Shown here one piece after another: positions 1-9,076 of a DNA stretch of 64,000 bases. The notes beneath the pieces were generated by a model. That model saw only the letters and a list, made by a program, of their open reading frames with translations, did no database searches and was not told where the DNA came from. The stretch is from Cheiracanthium punctorium (taxonomy: Eukaryota; Arthropoda; Arachnida; Araneae; Cheiracanthiidae): the NCBI GenBank assembly GCA_038373885.1, contig JAWZYV010010204.1, positions 1 through 64,000 of the forward strand, given 5' to 3'. Position numbers and translations under genes: made by a program. Positions within the stretch are counted from its first letter, which is position 1. Every line of letters starts with the position of its first letter.

Positions 1-171
1 TCCAGGCTTCCAGCCAACTGCGTCTATCTAACGGTCTGAAGTTTTGGGCGATTTTTGCCAGATGTTACGCGAATATGCTTTGAATTTCTGAAAAAGACCT
101 CGCCCAAGGCAACGACCCCCCTCCGCTAAGCAGATACCCGTCTGTTAGATTTGCCTCAGCAAAATACTCAC
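1..171 (+). mobile_element. SINE-like repeat, family A, copy 1 (partial)
   Basis: This is one of six copies in the window of a short dispersed repeat. Its core reads: ...CTAACGGTCTGAAGTTTTGG, a CCAGATGTTACGCGAATA segment, then a C-rich stretch, GCAGATACCC and a TTTGCC end followed by A/C-rich DNA. The other copies are at 2150, 21428, 39297, 59975 and 62492. The longest copy (59975) has a weak Pol III B-box-like block, so a tRNA-derived SINE is the best guess. The copy is cut by the window start. Confidence 0.55.
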
Positions 172-476
172 ATACTCATTAATGCTAACACTGACTGATC
201 TAAAAATTTCGGTGTTAGGAGGATGCGTACCCCTAGCTAAGCCCTTAACTCACACTTCCTTTAAAAAAAAAAAATTTAAATGAACCTACAATTTAACCTT
301 TCCAGGGGCGGTGTCAACATCGGTATGTCACTTTTTTACATTTCTTTAAAGTAAAGAAAGAACAACTACTAATTATTTTAACTTTTAAAATTATTAGGTC
401 GGTGCATAATTATCAGGCGTTTTTCCCTTTCCCCATCGGCCGGAACAGTCCCAGCTTTCGCTCCCTTCCAATCTGG

Positions 477-568
477 CATAAGTGCCTGGTCGTCAAAATC
501 CGATGGTCGACCTTGTCCTGGCTTATCTTCTAAGCTAATGTCACCAGACTTGAAACGGGCAAACCACC
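477..568 (-). pseudogene. mariner transposase fragment (N-terminal DNA-binding region)
   Basis: Read on the minus strand, this short stretch encodes WFARFKSGDISLEDKPGQ followed by GRPSDFDDQAL. This is the conserved second-HTH and linker region of mariner transposases (family pattern WF.RF.SG...LED.P..GRPS). The catalytic domain is absent. It lies inside the TIR-bounded derivative at 394-2023, so it is a remnant of the parent transposase gene. Identity as mariner is clear; no function remains. Confidence 0.8.
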
Positions 569-639
569 CTGCATCGAAAGCTGGGATTGTTTTGCCAAAT
601 GGAGAAAGAGGGAAACGCTTGATAATTATATATATGCAC

Positions 640-2007
640 CAAGGCCGTAGCCAGGAAAATTTTTCGGGGGGGGTTTCAAGTTTTATGTTTTAATATGGTA
701 CTTTTTTCAGCACACTGAAATTAAAATTAAACAAAGTATGATCTCCAGCTTTGTGTTTTTTCATTTTTATTTAAAACGCGAAAATAATGCATCCAAATTG
801 AAACAGTGCTATGTAAGCAATATCCTATCGGCGTAGCGAACCTCTGTGTCAGTGCAGCCTTTAAAGATTGACAAGCACTGTGTGACAGAGCAGGGCCGGC
901 TGGACCATATAGGAAAACTAGGCGACTGCCTAGGGCGCTGACTCGAGAGGGGCGACACTAGCCAGGCAGCGGATGTTTTTTTTTTTTTTTTTTTACTCCT
1001 GCTGTCCGCAGTGTCACTCTCTTTTTATTCTAAGGAGTAGCGGACTGGTTAGTGAATAATGCAACGTAGGATCTCCCTCCCGGTCCACATGGGTCGAGAC
1101 TGGAGCCTACATGTCCCAAACTCCAAAAATCACAAACTTATCACTCTGACTTTTTTATTTATATAGGTCATAAACACGATACTGTGAAACTGTTTCGTGT
1201 TTCGATCTCCAATGGAATCGAGAGATCACTCACTACTTTTGGGGAAAGAGAAATTTTTTTAGTTACGATATTTCTTTTTTGTCTCTCTCTACGTGTAAGG
1301 GGGGGGGGCAAAGGCGGATCCAGAAACTTTTTTCGGAAAGGGCGCAAATCGTGAATACTCATTTTATCTAGTATAAATCCCACTTAATATTGGTAAAAAC
1401 CCATTTATCTAGTGTAAATATATTTTTCTCGGAGGGGGCGTGCGCCCCCTGCGCCCTCCCCCTGGATCCGCCTTTGGGGGGAGGGGAAAGAAGAAGAGAG
1501 AGAACCAATGTTGAGAAGCATTGAGACGAATGTGAGCTTTTGCTCCGATCATACTGCATTCTAATTATGGGAAATGTAAATACTGTGCAAAATTGTGTAA
1601 ATAAAGCAGCCGTACATAGTGTACTTAGGGCACATTTTTGCTACCACCTTCACAAATTCCTACTACTATGATACATTAAACACTGTTTATTTAAAGAATT
1701 ATTTGATGAGAATAAGAAATTCTGCTTGCAAGTGCCACGGAAATGCATTTCCTTTTGGCCATATTGAGAAGACAGGTATGCATATAACGTACAGAGAAAA
1801 GAGTAGCATATTTAAGTGAAATTTATCACTTTGCGATCCTCAGAGAAACACAAGTAAAAAATTACATGCGGTTTGAATGAACTGAAGTGCAATAATTGTA
1901 GTTGGCGATACAAAGGATAATTTTTTTTCTGCGAACAGTAAGTTATGTGACTGAAAATTTCGGGGGGGGGTTTGAACCCCCAAAACCCCCCCTTGGCTAC
2001 GGCCTTG
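640..2007. mobile_element. hAT-type non-autonomous element with perfect 8-bp TSD
   Basis: The inverted ends are CAAGGCCGTAGCCAGG (left) and its complement at 1992-2007. Both are followed inward by G-runs (C-runs on the other side), as in many hAT ends. The flanks carry a perfect 8-bp duplication ATATGCAC (632-639 and 2008-2015). The insertion splits the mariner derivative next to its right terminus. I see no transposase inside. It holds a smaller MITE (1309-1476), a poly-T run (about 970-994) and a second hAT-like end near 889 (CAGGGCCGGCTGG) without a visible partner. Confidence 0.75.
1309..1476. mobile_element. Short hAT-like MITE
   Basis: Inverted ends CAAAGGCGGATCCAGAAAC and CTGGATCCGCCTTTG bound 168 bp. 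The target site is a G-run, so a duplication cannot be proved (GGGGGGGG against GGGGGAGG). The interior includes a GC-rich inverted stretch (GGGGGCGTGCGCCCCC). It is nested in the hAT element at 640-2007. Confidence 0.55.
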
Positions 2008-2149
2008 ATATGCACCAATCTAATATTAATTAAAAGTTCTACTGTTTAACACCCCTCCTATTGCTAACAGTTGACAGGACTAGCGTTTAAAAGCGTTTTG
2101 TGTTTAAAAAAAAGATTTTTTTCTGTTGTATTGTATTGTGTCGAAATTA

Positions 2150-2282
2150 CGCAAGGGCTATCTGCCAAAGAGAGGGGTGCCTTGGTCGAAGGACATTTTA
2201 AAGGGTTCTAACGCGTATTCACGCTGTAACTGGAGAAAAGCGACTAAAGCTCAACACTGTTAGATTGACAGCCGCAGAATAG
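2150..2282 (-). mobile_element. SINE-like repeat, family A, copy 2
   Basis: The reverse complement contains CTAACAGTGTTGAGC, a TCTCCAGTTACAGCGTGAATACGC segment, GTTAGAACCC and GGCAGATAGCCC in the same order as the other family A copies. It is diverged and truncated. Flanks are AT-rich with no clear duplication. Confidence 0.5.
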
Positions 2283-2984
2283 GACAAAACGCTGGACATT
2301 CACACTTTAAACATTTTTTTTTAATATTGTAAAAAAGTGACATGCTGAAACTGACTGTGTCCACAAAAGGTTATCTTTTATTAAAAAATAAAAGGAAATA
2401 CAATCAAAGTACGAAAAATTATCTTTGACCCCCAATACTTCAATAAAATAATCTAGCTGAAGTAGCAGCTTTAAAAAAAATGAAAAAAAATCCTCTTCAA
2501 TATACATTGTCAGCGATCCAGAGTGAGGGGAGGGACACAGGAACACGCACCACCTGAAAATTACAGTGTAGAATATTGACTTCGTTTTTAAATTCAAGTG
2601 AATTTATTTACCAGAAATATGAGATAAATGTTTTGTGCCACCTCCAGAATTTTTTCTGGATCCGCCACTGTCAGTATCTACCCTGTTCATTTTAAATTAA
2701 ATTCAAAATATGCAAGTTAAAGGGTTATTTGGGAGCGCCCCTTATTGTTGGGGGCCCAGGCATTTGCCCCGAATGCCATGCTGGAAATCAGTCCTTGCAT
2801 GTATCCTGTGTTTTATGTACGGAACACGAGTCCAGGTGGTGAACCCACTCAATACTTTTACCTTTCATTCACCCTCCTCTCAGTCCGAAAAGCCGATGAT
2901 TCGGATCAAAATCTTTAGGTTACTCGATCGGTTAGATCTTATACCGTATTTAAATATATTGGAACAATTTGTTATATTTTGTAA
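2283..2984. other. Non-genic stretch with hAT-end debris
   Basis: I see no gene. Around 2640-2676 there is an hAT-like right end (TTTTCTGGATCCGCCACTG) without a certain partner. At 2733-2790 a GGGGGCCCAGGCATTTGCCCC segment looks like the subterminal part of another hAT-type repeat. The remaining sequence is AT-rich. Confidence 0.3.
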
Positions 2985-3545
2985 CGGATTGTGTCAATAT
3001 GAATAGCATTTCGTTATTGCGTTATAACGGTATGAAGATGTCGTTCTGTTCCTTTAACGTTATGGTCTCATACCGTATTTAAATTGTTATTGAACGAAAG
3101 GTTATACTCTAACTAATTGATACTGTATCGTTATCAAATAGTTATGTAAGTTTAACGTTATAGACTAAACGGTTAACATGATTAACCCAATGCATTCTGT
3201 TACTGTTCTTAGAGTTATTATGTATAGCACAGAAAAGAATAACGTTATAATAAGTGTACGTTGAATATCGTTATTAAATATAACGTTATTCCCCGAGCAG
3301 TTTTGGGTCAAGTAACCGAATACTGATTTCTCAAATCATTAACGTTATTGATTATAACGTAATGATTTGAGAAATCAGTATTCGGTTACTGATTTCTCAA
3401 ATCATGTTCGGTTAACGTTATTGATTATAACGTTATTTCGTGAAGAACGATTTGAAAGTTACGGTATGAATAACGTTATTCGGCTTGTGAATAACGTTAT
3501 GATTTGTAACAAATAACGAATTGGTTATAACGCGCATTACGTTAA
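2985..3545. repeat. AACGTTAT-rich block
   Basis: About 560 bp are packed with the palindromic word AACGTT, usually as TAACGTTAT or its variants: roughly ten occurrences by eye at irregular spacing, plus many GTTATAACG-type pieces. It also contains the palindrome at 3311-3390. It does not form a regular tandem array and has no coding potential that I recognise. It may be the subterminal region of an unrecognised DNA transposon. Confidence 0.6.
3311..3390. repeat. 80-bp near-perfect palindrome
   Basis: The arm at 3311-3340 (starting AGTAACCGAATACTG) and the arm at 3361-3390 (ending CAGTATTCGGTTACT) are perfect 30-bp reverse complements. The 20-bp spacer is itself close to palindromic (ACGTTAT...ATAACGT). 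A third, direct copy of the arm core plus spacer follows at about 3386-3440. The sequence could form a long hairpin. Confidence 0.9.
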
Positions 3546-3559
3546 GTTACGGATCCCTG

Positions 3560-4135
3560 GAATTTACACACAGCACTTAAAAATCAGCTTCATAAACAAG
3601 TGAAAACACCGTTTCTATAGCATCAATACAAAGCCTTAAGCTTCACGGACATCTGCTCTTGGCGGAAGCAGAAGCAAAAGCAAGACTAAGACTATCGGGG
3701 TAGTCCGCTTATATTTATAGGAGAGGCAGAAGCTACAAGGAGCTTTCAGAAGAATCTATTTCTCAAAGATTCCACATAAAACAGGAATTTTGATTATGTC
3801 ATAGGACAGAAATATTAAACTATTATGCATGTTAATGCAGCAAAACTAACTTTACAAGCCCCATTGGGATAAACGCACCAAATGACCAAAATGTTGCCAA
3901 GCTTGGTGACTTTTGGCAAAATATTGCCAAATTTAGTGCCAAAAATAAGTCCCGAAAAGTGAAGTTACGGAAGGCCAAGGACCAATATTTTTCGAGATTT
4001 CTAGAAACGACATACAAATCAGTTAGAAGGTTCTAGTTGACCAATTTTGATGCAACAAAAGCACATTTTAACTATTTGAAGCTTAGAATACGAATTTTAA
4101 ACACAAGAACAGCAGGTTGCCTGAAAATACGTACC
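3560..4135 (-). mobile_element. Diverged LTR relic related to the 49.3-56.3 kb gypsy element
   Basis: This stretch aligns from ACACACAGCACTT onward with positions 49616-50221 of the complete gypsy LTR. Shared landmarks in order are a TATA-like TATATTTATAG, GGAATTTTGATTATGTCAT, CCCCATTGGGA, CCAAGCTTGGTGACTTTTGG, CGAGATTTCTAGAA, GATGCAACAAAAGCA and AATACGAATTTTAAAC. The first ~310 bp of the LTR are missing and there are many substitutions. It is therefore an old truncated or solo LTR of the same family. Confidence 0.8.
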
Positions 4136-4502
4136 AATAATTATATTTTGAGATATTCATAATTTAATAAATATACTATGGTGAATGTCATTAATCTGGT
4201 AACTATACATAATCACATCCGTTTTGGGTTTTACAGACTCTGAGCAAAACATATTTAGCAGCTTTTCAAAATTATGTTTGTAATTAAGGATCTGAAAAAA
4301 ATCCTTCTACACCAACCCAATAAAGAAATTAGAAAATCAAGTCAAGTACTGTCACCAAGTAGAAAAGTCTGCATTTCAGTAATATTATTAATGCGTTAGA
4401 TTATGTTTCAGCTTAAAATTCAATGACTTAGGATATTTTATTATATGAGATTAACTCATTGAAGTATAACTAAGCAGTATTATTTGTAAATGCATTAAAA
4501 AA
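4136..4502. other. Anonymous AT-rich sequence
   Basis: I see no gene, repeat boundary or RNA gene here. It separates the LTR relic from the truncated composite at 4503. Confidence 0.4.
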
Positions 4503-6007
4503 ATACGTGTAAAACATAGATAAAATAAAATATTTTGGACGAAGAAAACTTTTCAAAAGCAGTTCCAAAAACTTCGACTTATTTGCCTGCGGCTTCAGAC
4601 TGATTTGCTGCGGTACTAATCATGGCAAACGCTAAAAATCTGTTGTGTAGTCGCTTGCAATTGCATACAGTCGTATTCTAATATTACGAATTCTAGTACA
4701 GGAGAACGAGATGTATACAAATGAAGAATACTGCGAAATAGTACTGTTGTATGGGCAGTGCAATCGAAATAAGAGAGAGGCGGCAAGACTTTATGCCATT
4801 AAATTTCCCAGTCGAAGACATCTATCTTATTGTACAATTGCCCGTGCTGTTCAACGCTTGTATAGAACTGGGAGTTTTCATAGACGTATTCCCTTGTCTC
4901 GTGCCACACCTTCAAGCTTGCGGATACCCGCTGAGGATGTTCTAGGATATGCCCTGGCTCATCCTGAAAGTAGTGTCCAGGATATCAGCAAGGCTTGTTC
5001 CTACTCAATATCGACGGTGTGGAACGTATTACATACGTACGGTGCATTTCCTTATCGTCCAGTCCTGGCGCAGGAGCTAATGCCTGGAGACCAGTTGTAT
5101 ACATCTCGTTCTCCCATACTAGAATTCGTAATATTAGAATACAGCTGTATGCAATTGCAAGCGACTACACAACAGATTTTTAACGTTCGCCATGATCAGT
5201 ATCGCAGCAAATCAGTCTGAAGCCGCAGGCAAATAAGTCTATTTTTTTGGAACTGCTTTTGAAAAGTTTTCTTCGTCCAAAATATTTTATTTTATCTATG
5301 TTTTACACGTACACAGAATAAATTTTGTTTCTTAAGTACTCAATTATTGTAATATTAACGTAATGTATGTACTTTTAAATTTAAAAACGATTTACATAAG
5401 AGTGGCGTGCAAGAGCGAAAGTTTCCTGCCAGAGTTCCAATTAATTTCACTTTGGAGACGGTCCCTTAACTAGCTTGAAATTGGCCGAGAAAATGGATGA
5501 AATGTATGATATTCAAAGTTCCATAACTTGGTCAGTTTTTATCGTAATAAAATGAAACTTTTTGTGTTTACTTTGTTTTTGTGTATTGCATCTTTTCCTA
5601 AATATAAGTGATAGGACCTGGGGACCGTATAAAAATTTAATTTTTGTAATTTTTTTCTAAATGGGTTTTAGGGTTCGAAAAGCACGTAAAAACATTCTTT
5701 ACCCTTTTTAAAACATTTTTTAAATTGGAAGTGCATATCTAAACCGAACGGTTCGGGAATTAGCTATTGGGTCACATTAAGGCTGGTTACCCTGTATATA
5801 GAAGTCTAGCAATTGTGATAAGAAATTCCCCTAAAACAATGGTTATTTTTAATGATGTAAAATTTAACGATTGTTAAAAATCATTCATTTCTAAGCAATA
5901 GTATTTATCTATAAATTTACAAATTTTTTGAAAATCTTAGGGGGGGGGGCTGAAAGCTTGCTAGGTAGGGCTCAGCCCCCATAGCCCCCCCTCAATTTAC
6001 GGCCCTG
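4503..6007 (-). mobile_element. Truncated copy of an hAT composite carrying a foldback element
   Basis: Positions 5795-6007 are the left end of the hAT family whose full copy lies at 27576-32759, here reversed and ending in TTTACGGCCCTG. Positions 4503-5794 are the foldback element that in the other copy occupies 27786-30284. Both copies have the foldback at the same point of the hAT (junction CCCTG / TATATAGAAGTCTAGC) and in the same orientation. The remaining arm is truncated at 4503, where the outer ~490 bp are missing. The 6007 end sits exactly inside the RT coding sequence of the gypsy fragment to its right. Confidence 0.75.
4711..5220 (+). CDS. HTH (DUF4817-like) transposase N-terminal fragment, catalytic domain absent
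   Basis: This 169-residue ORF begins MYTNEEYCEIVLLYGQ. Residues ~1-60 look like the DUF4817 helix-turn-helix region of arthropod Tc1/mariner-related transposases (EEY..I...YG......AARLY...FP.RR). Residues ~75-125 look like the following linker and second HTH (DVLGYALAHPESS, STVWNVLHTYGAFPY, then a Q.L.PGD motif). No DDE/D catalytic domain follows. Instead the frame runs into the right inverted arm and stops there, and the ATG lies in the left arm (ATGTATACA matches TGTATACAT at about 5093). A second copy at 29099-29593 is also open and differs by roughly nine substitutions and an in-frame 5-residue deletion. It might encode a DNA-binding-only protein, for instance a transposition repressor, but expression is unproven. 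Confidence 0.55.
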   Translation: MYTNEEYCEIVLLYGQCNRNKREAARLYAIKFPSRRHLSYCTIARAVQRLYRTGSFHRRIPLSRATPSSLRIPAEDVLGYALAHPESSVQDISKACSYSISTVWNVLHTYGAFPYRPVLAQELMPGDQLYTSRSPILEFVILEYSCMQLQATTQQIFNVRHDQYRSKSV

Positions 6008-6240
6008 AAATGGCACCGACCTAACCCTGCAGAATATGGGTTTAACGTCAGGTTTGAGCTCTAATTTGACTTCGTAGTTGTTTATTTCACCTAGAGTATT
6101 ATCAAAAATTTCTTTATATTTTTCCAAAAGTTCATTTAAATTCAACTTATTTGTAGCCCTGACAGCTTTAATAGCATGCCAATCCAAATTGATTTTATAA
6201 AGCCATTCGCGACCGAGGTGTCCAAATTCTCTTTTACTAT
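6008..6240 (-). pseudogene. gypsy pol fragment, region before RT
   Basis: The minus-strand reading contains LNELLEKYKEIFDNTLGEIN, then YEVKLELKPDVKPIFC and RVRSVPF. This is the linker that precedes the RT fingers in many arthropod gypsy Pol proteins (pattern LK...KPIFCR.R.VPFA). Coding sequence ends abruptly at the hAT junction just after VPF. Immediately upstream the frame is degraded. Confidence 0.7.
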
Positions 6241-6254
6241 ATGTAAGTTTAAAT

Positions 6255-6833
6255 TCAAAATCTGATTTTTATATTCAACAATTCAACCCTTACGGTGACA
6301 TACCCCATAGGTACCAGTGAGTCACCTTTATACGTTTTAAAAACTATTTCAGTAGGTTGAATTTTCTTATTAGAAATTTTCCTTAAATTCCTTATGCTCA
6401 TTACACTGACCGCTCCCCCCGTATCTAATTCCATTGAGCAATTTTTATTCTCAATTTTCAAATTAATCATAATCGGCGGTCCTTTTGGTTCTTCCTCGCT
6501 TATTGTCCCTTCACTTGAATTCAAAGCGAATAACGGGACTGGAGTTTCGTTTTCAACAACCTCTTTAGCCTGTTTTTGTTTAACCGGCTTCGCACCCGCC
6601 TTTTTTGCTGCAAAACAGGCCTTCTGGATATGGCCAATTCGAGAACAAAAATTACATTTACTTGAAATAAATCTACATCTGTCTTTAGTATGATTTGTCC
6701 CTGTGCACCGGGAACAAAATAAATCTGTCTTCTGTACTGAGCTTGATTTCCTGTTCATTTGCTTTTTTCCTATGTGCACAGCATTTATTCCACGGCCCAT
6801 TACATCATTTGCCCCCTTAAATGCTTTTTCCAT
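6255..6833 (-). pseudogene. gypsy nucleocapsid and aspartic protease
   Basis: This 192-residue open stretch contains two Cys/His clusters near residues 40-70 (CSRCTGTNHTKDRC and CNFCSRIGHIQKAC), so a two-knuckle nucleocapsid is intact. Near residues 135-140 it has a protease active-site-like ELDTGGAVSVM, with the Asp and Gly retained. Upstream gag sequence (6842-7395) is in another frame, so a frameshift separates them. The protein would bind RNA and process the polyprotein in a live element. Here it is a fragment. Confidence 0.75.
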
Positions 6834-6841
6834 CGCTAATG

Positions 6842-7395
6842 CTATTTGTAAGGTTTTTTCAAGATCAATATTATCCTCCTCAAATAGCTATCCAGAATTG
6901 TTTTATCGCGTAATCCACTTACAAAAACATCACGTAACATAATATTCAACATATTAGTATCGTAATCGCAATTAATTGCAAGCGATCTAAGCTCTGCGAT
7001 ATAACTACTTATACTTTCCCCCTCGTTTTGTTTTCGGTTCAAAAACTTATGACGGGAAGGAATAATCAACGGTTTCGGGTTCAAATGTTGTTTTAACACA
7101 TCTTTCAATTTTTCTAAGCTTTGATCAGAAGGAATGTCAGGAGCCAGCAAATTCTTAAGTAATTGATATAACTTCGGGCTTAGAGAGGAAATAAAAACCT
7201 TAGATCTCTTATCTACAGGTACATTTTGTACATCTAAATAACTTTCGAATCTTTCGAAGAAACAATATTTTCATATTCTTCGTTAAATTTCTCAAACTGG
7301 ACAGAAACTTTCTGCGCAGAATGATTTTCTCTCTCTTTCAAGGCCTGAATCAGTTACTGATTCTGCTTTAATATTTCTTCGAATTTCTGCTCCAT
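6842..7395 (-). pseudogene. gypsy gag (capsid region), broken
   Basis: The likely start is the ATG at 7393-7395 (MEQKFEEILKQNQ, then an in-frame stop). The longest open part (7150-6842) contains SRHKFLNRKQNEGESIS and YIAELRSLAINCDYD, then LRDVFVSGLRD. This is the conserved capsid C-terminal pattern (R..F..R.Q..GES...Y...LR.LA..C.......LRDRFV.GL). At least two stops or frameshifts interrupt it, so it cannot make a full capsid protein. Confidence 0.7.
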
Positions 7396-7420
7396 TTGAT
7401 TACTTCTGATATAAACGAAA

Positions 7421-8691
7421 CTAAAACTTTTTACCTTGAGCCGTCTTCGGGCATTTCCCTATATCCAAATTCTTCTTACTTTCGTTATCGTCTTCGTCGC
7501 CATCTCAATCGAACACAAAAAAGCATCATTGATATCTTACGATGACATCATAAAAACTTTTGCTACAACGAAAGCTCGTAAGCGAAATTTTTGAAAAAGT
7601 GAAGTTTGAAATGAAAATTTATTTTAAATTTATGTATAATAAAACATAACAGAGGATTTCGATATTGCTATTGCTTTTCTTCGTAAGTACTAATAAAAAA
7701 TTTCAAGTTGGGATTTTAAATGTTAAATTAAATCCTTAATTTAAAAACACAATCGTATGTAAAATTAATTGGAACTAAAATTAAATACATTTAAAGTTGC
7801 ACCGACTTGACAATAACATCTTTCTGCTGCTTCAGTCGCCAAAATGCTAGAAACAGGTTTTATTTCTTTCTATATTTATTGAATGAGTTTTCTTTTCAAA
7901 AATTTTTAAATATTTCTTATGCTTGTTTTTTTTCTTCCGGGGGGGGGGGCGCCAAAGTTGAGGTTTGCCCCGGGTGACGAAAACTCTAGTTGCGGCCCTG
8001 AGTTAACGCCACCAAATATTTCTACTGGTAGCAAATGCTCCAGCTGGACCGAACCGGTTTTAAAATAATCTGCATTTTAATTATTTTTCATTTTCAAGGT
8101 ACTGGGTTCTAACATTTTGGAACTCGTGGTTTATATTCACCCTGGTTGGAAAGATAAGTGCTGTAATGCGTAATATAAACATTTTGCCAGATCGTACCTA
8201 ATGCCAAGATGGCGCTTTTAAAATCAGTTACAATTAGTTATTTTGTTTTGGAAAAGCGAATAATCGCTCATTCTAAACTCCTGTTGTCTAAGCGAATTAC
8301 TATTTGAAAATTGTCAACTTTGTGTAACACTCTTTGAGTTATTTATTTCATATACTTTTTAATTTGGCGTAAAATGGGTGTAATTCTACTTCACGTTTGT
8401 CAATTTCACGCGATTCTACATACTTGAAATTGCTTTGTTGCAAAGGAATGAATGACTTTATGCCCTATCTGGTAACCATTATATTTATTTTTTCAGGTTT
8501 TTATTAATATCTTCTAAAATAATCCGATTTTCGAAATTTAAGTCAGCTTATCAGGTTCCTTGAAGTTTTCCGAATCCGTGGACATCCTCGTCGAAACTCA
8601 AATTCCCACGGTTTAGGAGAAGGTAGCCGAACAAGCTCTTGACAGCGACGGCGGCGGCCGTTACTTTTTTTTTTTTTTTTTTTTTAGAATA
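7421..8691. other. Non-genic stretch with one hAT end
   Basis: I see no gene. At about 7938-8000 there is a clear hAT-type right end (G-run, TTTGCCCCGGGTGACGAAAA, then TCTAGTTGCGGCCCTG) followed by AGTTAACG. I could not find a partner with the same flank. A poly-T run lies at about 8664-8685 just outside the gypsy LTR. Confidence 0.4.
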
Positions 8692-8695
8692 GAGC

Positions 8696-9015
8696 TTTAG
8701 AAGGTTGCTAATACAAAACTATTAAATAATTACACATTACACAAATCACCACTTAAACTATATTTATTTTAAAACTTCTACGGATTTACGTTACATATTG
8801 AAAACGATAAAGAATTAAGCATGTCACATTTGGTCGCTGGAGCTAAGCCATCATCATGCACACCGACTGCGAGTCGAATCGTAATTCTCTCTTCACTTCA
8901 GCGCGAGCTAGGTGCAAAAATATTTTCCTGCGCGGTTGACAGTTATCGCCTTCCGCGCCGTAACACGCTAGTTTCCGGATGCAGGAGATTACTGCGGCGA
9001 TGTCAGACCCCAACA
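8696..9015 (-). repeat. 3' LTR of gypsy element 1
   Basis: On the minus strand it begins TGTTGGGGTCTGACA and ends CCTTCTAAA. It matches the other LTR across 320 bp with one visible difference (GCTAGGTGC here, GCTAAGTGC at the other end). A polypurine tract abuts its start. Confidence 0.9.
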
Positions 9016-9028
9016 GTAGCCCCCCCTG
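9016..9028 (-). other. Polypurine tract of gypsy element 1
   Basis: On the minus strand, AGGGGGGGCTAC lies directly before the 3' LTR. This is the expected position for the primer of plus-strand DNA synthesis. Confidence 0.65.
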
Positions 9029-9076
9029 AGCGATAGCGAAACTATTTTCACTATGAGAGGTACTTCGGGTTGAATC

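Larger units (their letters stand above)
394..2023. mobile_element. mariner-type deletion derivative, split by a nested hAT element
   Basis: The ends are inverted copies of TTAG(G/A)T(C/T)GGTGCATA and lie next to TA dinucleotides (392-393 and 2024-2025), as expected for mariner. Similarity between the arms runs about 65 bp inward, to the matching CCCAGCTTTCG / CGAAAGCTGGG blocks near 450 and 575. Without the nested hAT at 640-2007 the element would be only about 250 bp. It keeps a piece of transposase coding sequence on the minus strand, so it is a non-autonomous derivative of a coding mariner. Confidence 0.75.
6008..7420 (-). mobile_element. Truncated Ty3/gypsy fragment (gag, protease, start of RT)
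   Basis: On the minus strand, gag, two zinc knuckles, an aspartic protease motif and the N-terminal part of RT follow each other. The fragment is cut at 6007/6008 by the hAT end. The rest of pol is not found on the other side of that composite, so the locus has also suffered a deletion. No LTR is visible nearby. It belongs to a different lineage from the two larger gypsy elements in the window, judging by its two-knuckle gag and DTGG protease. Confidence 0.7.

Noticed and set aside
889..960. A further complete hAT element starting CAGGGCCGGCTGG
   Set aside because: Only one end is visible; no partner or 8-bp duplication could be found.
2710..3006. A 98-codon gene starting MQVKGLFGSAPYCWG
   Set aside because: The start is hAT-like subterminal sequence and the rest runs into the AACGTTAT block.
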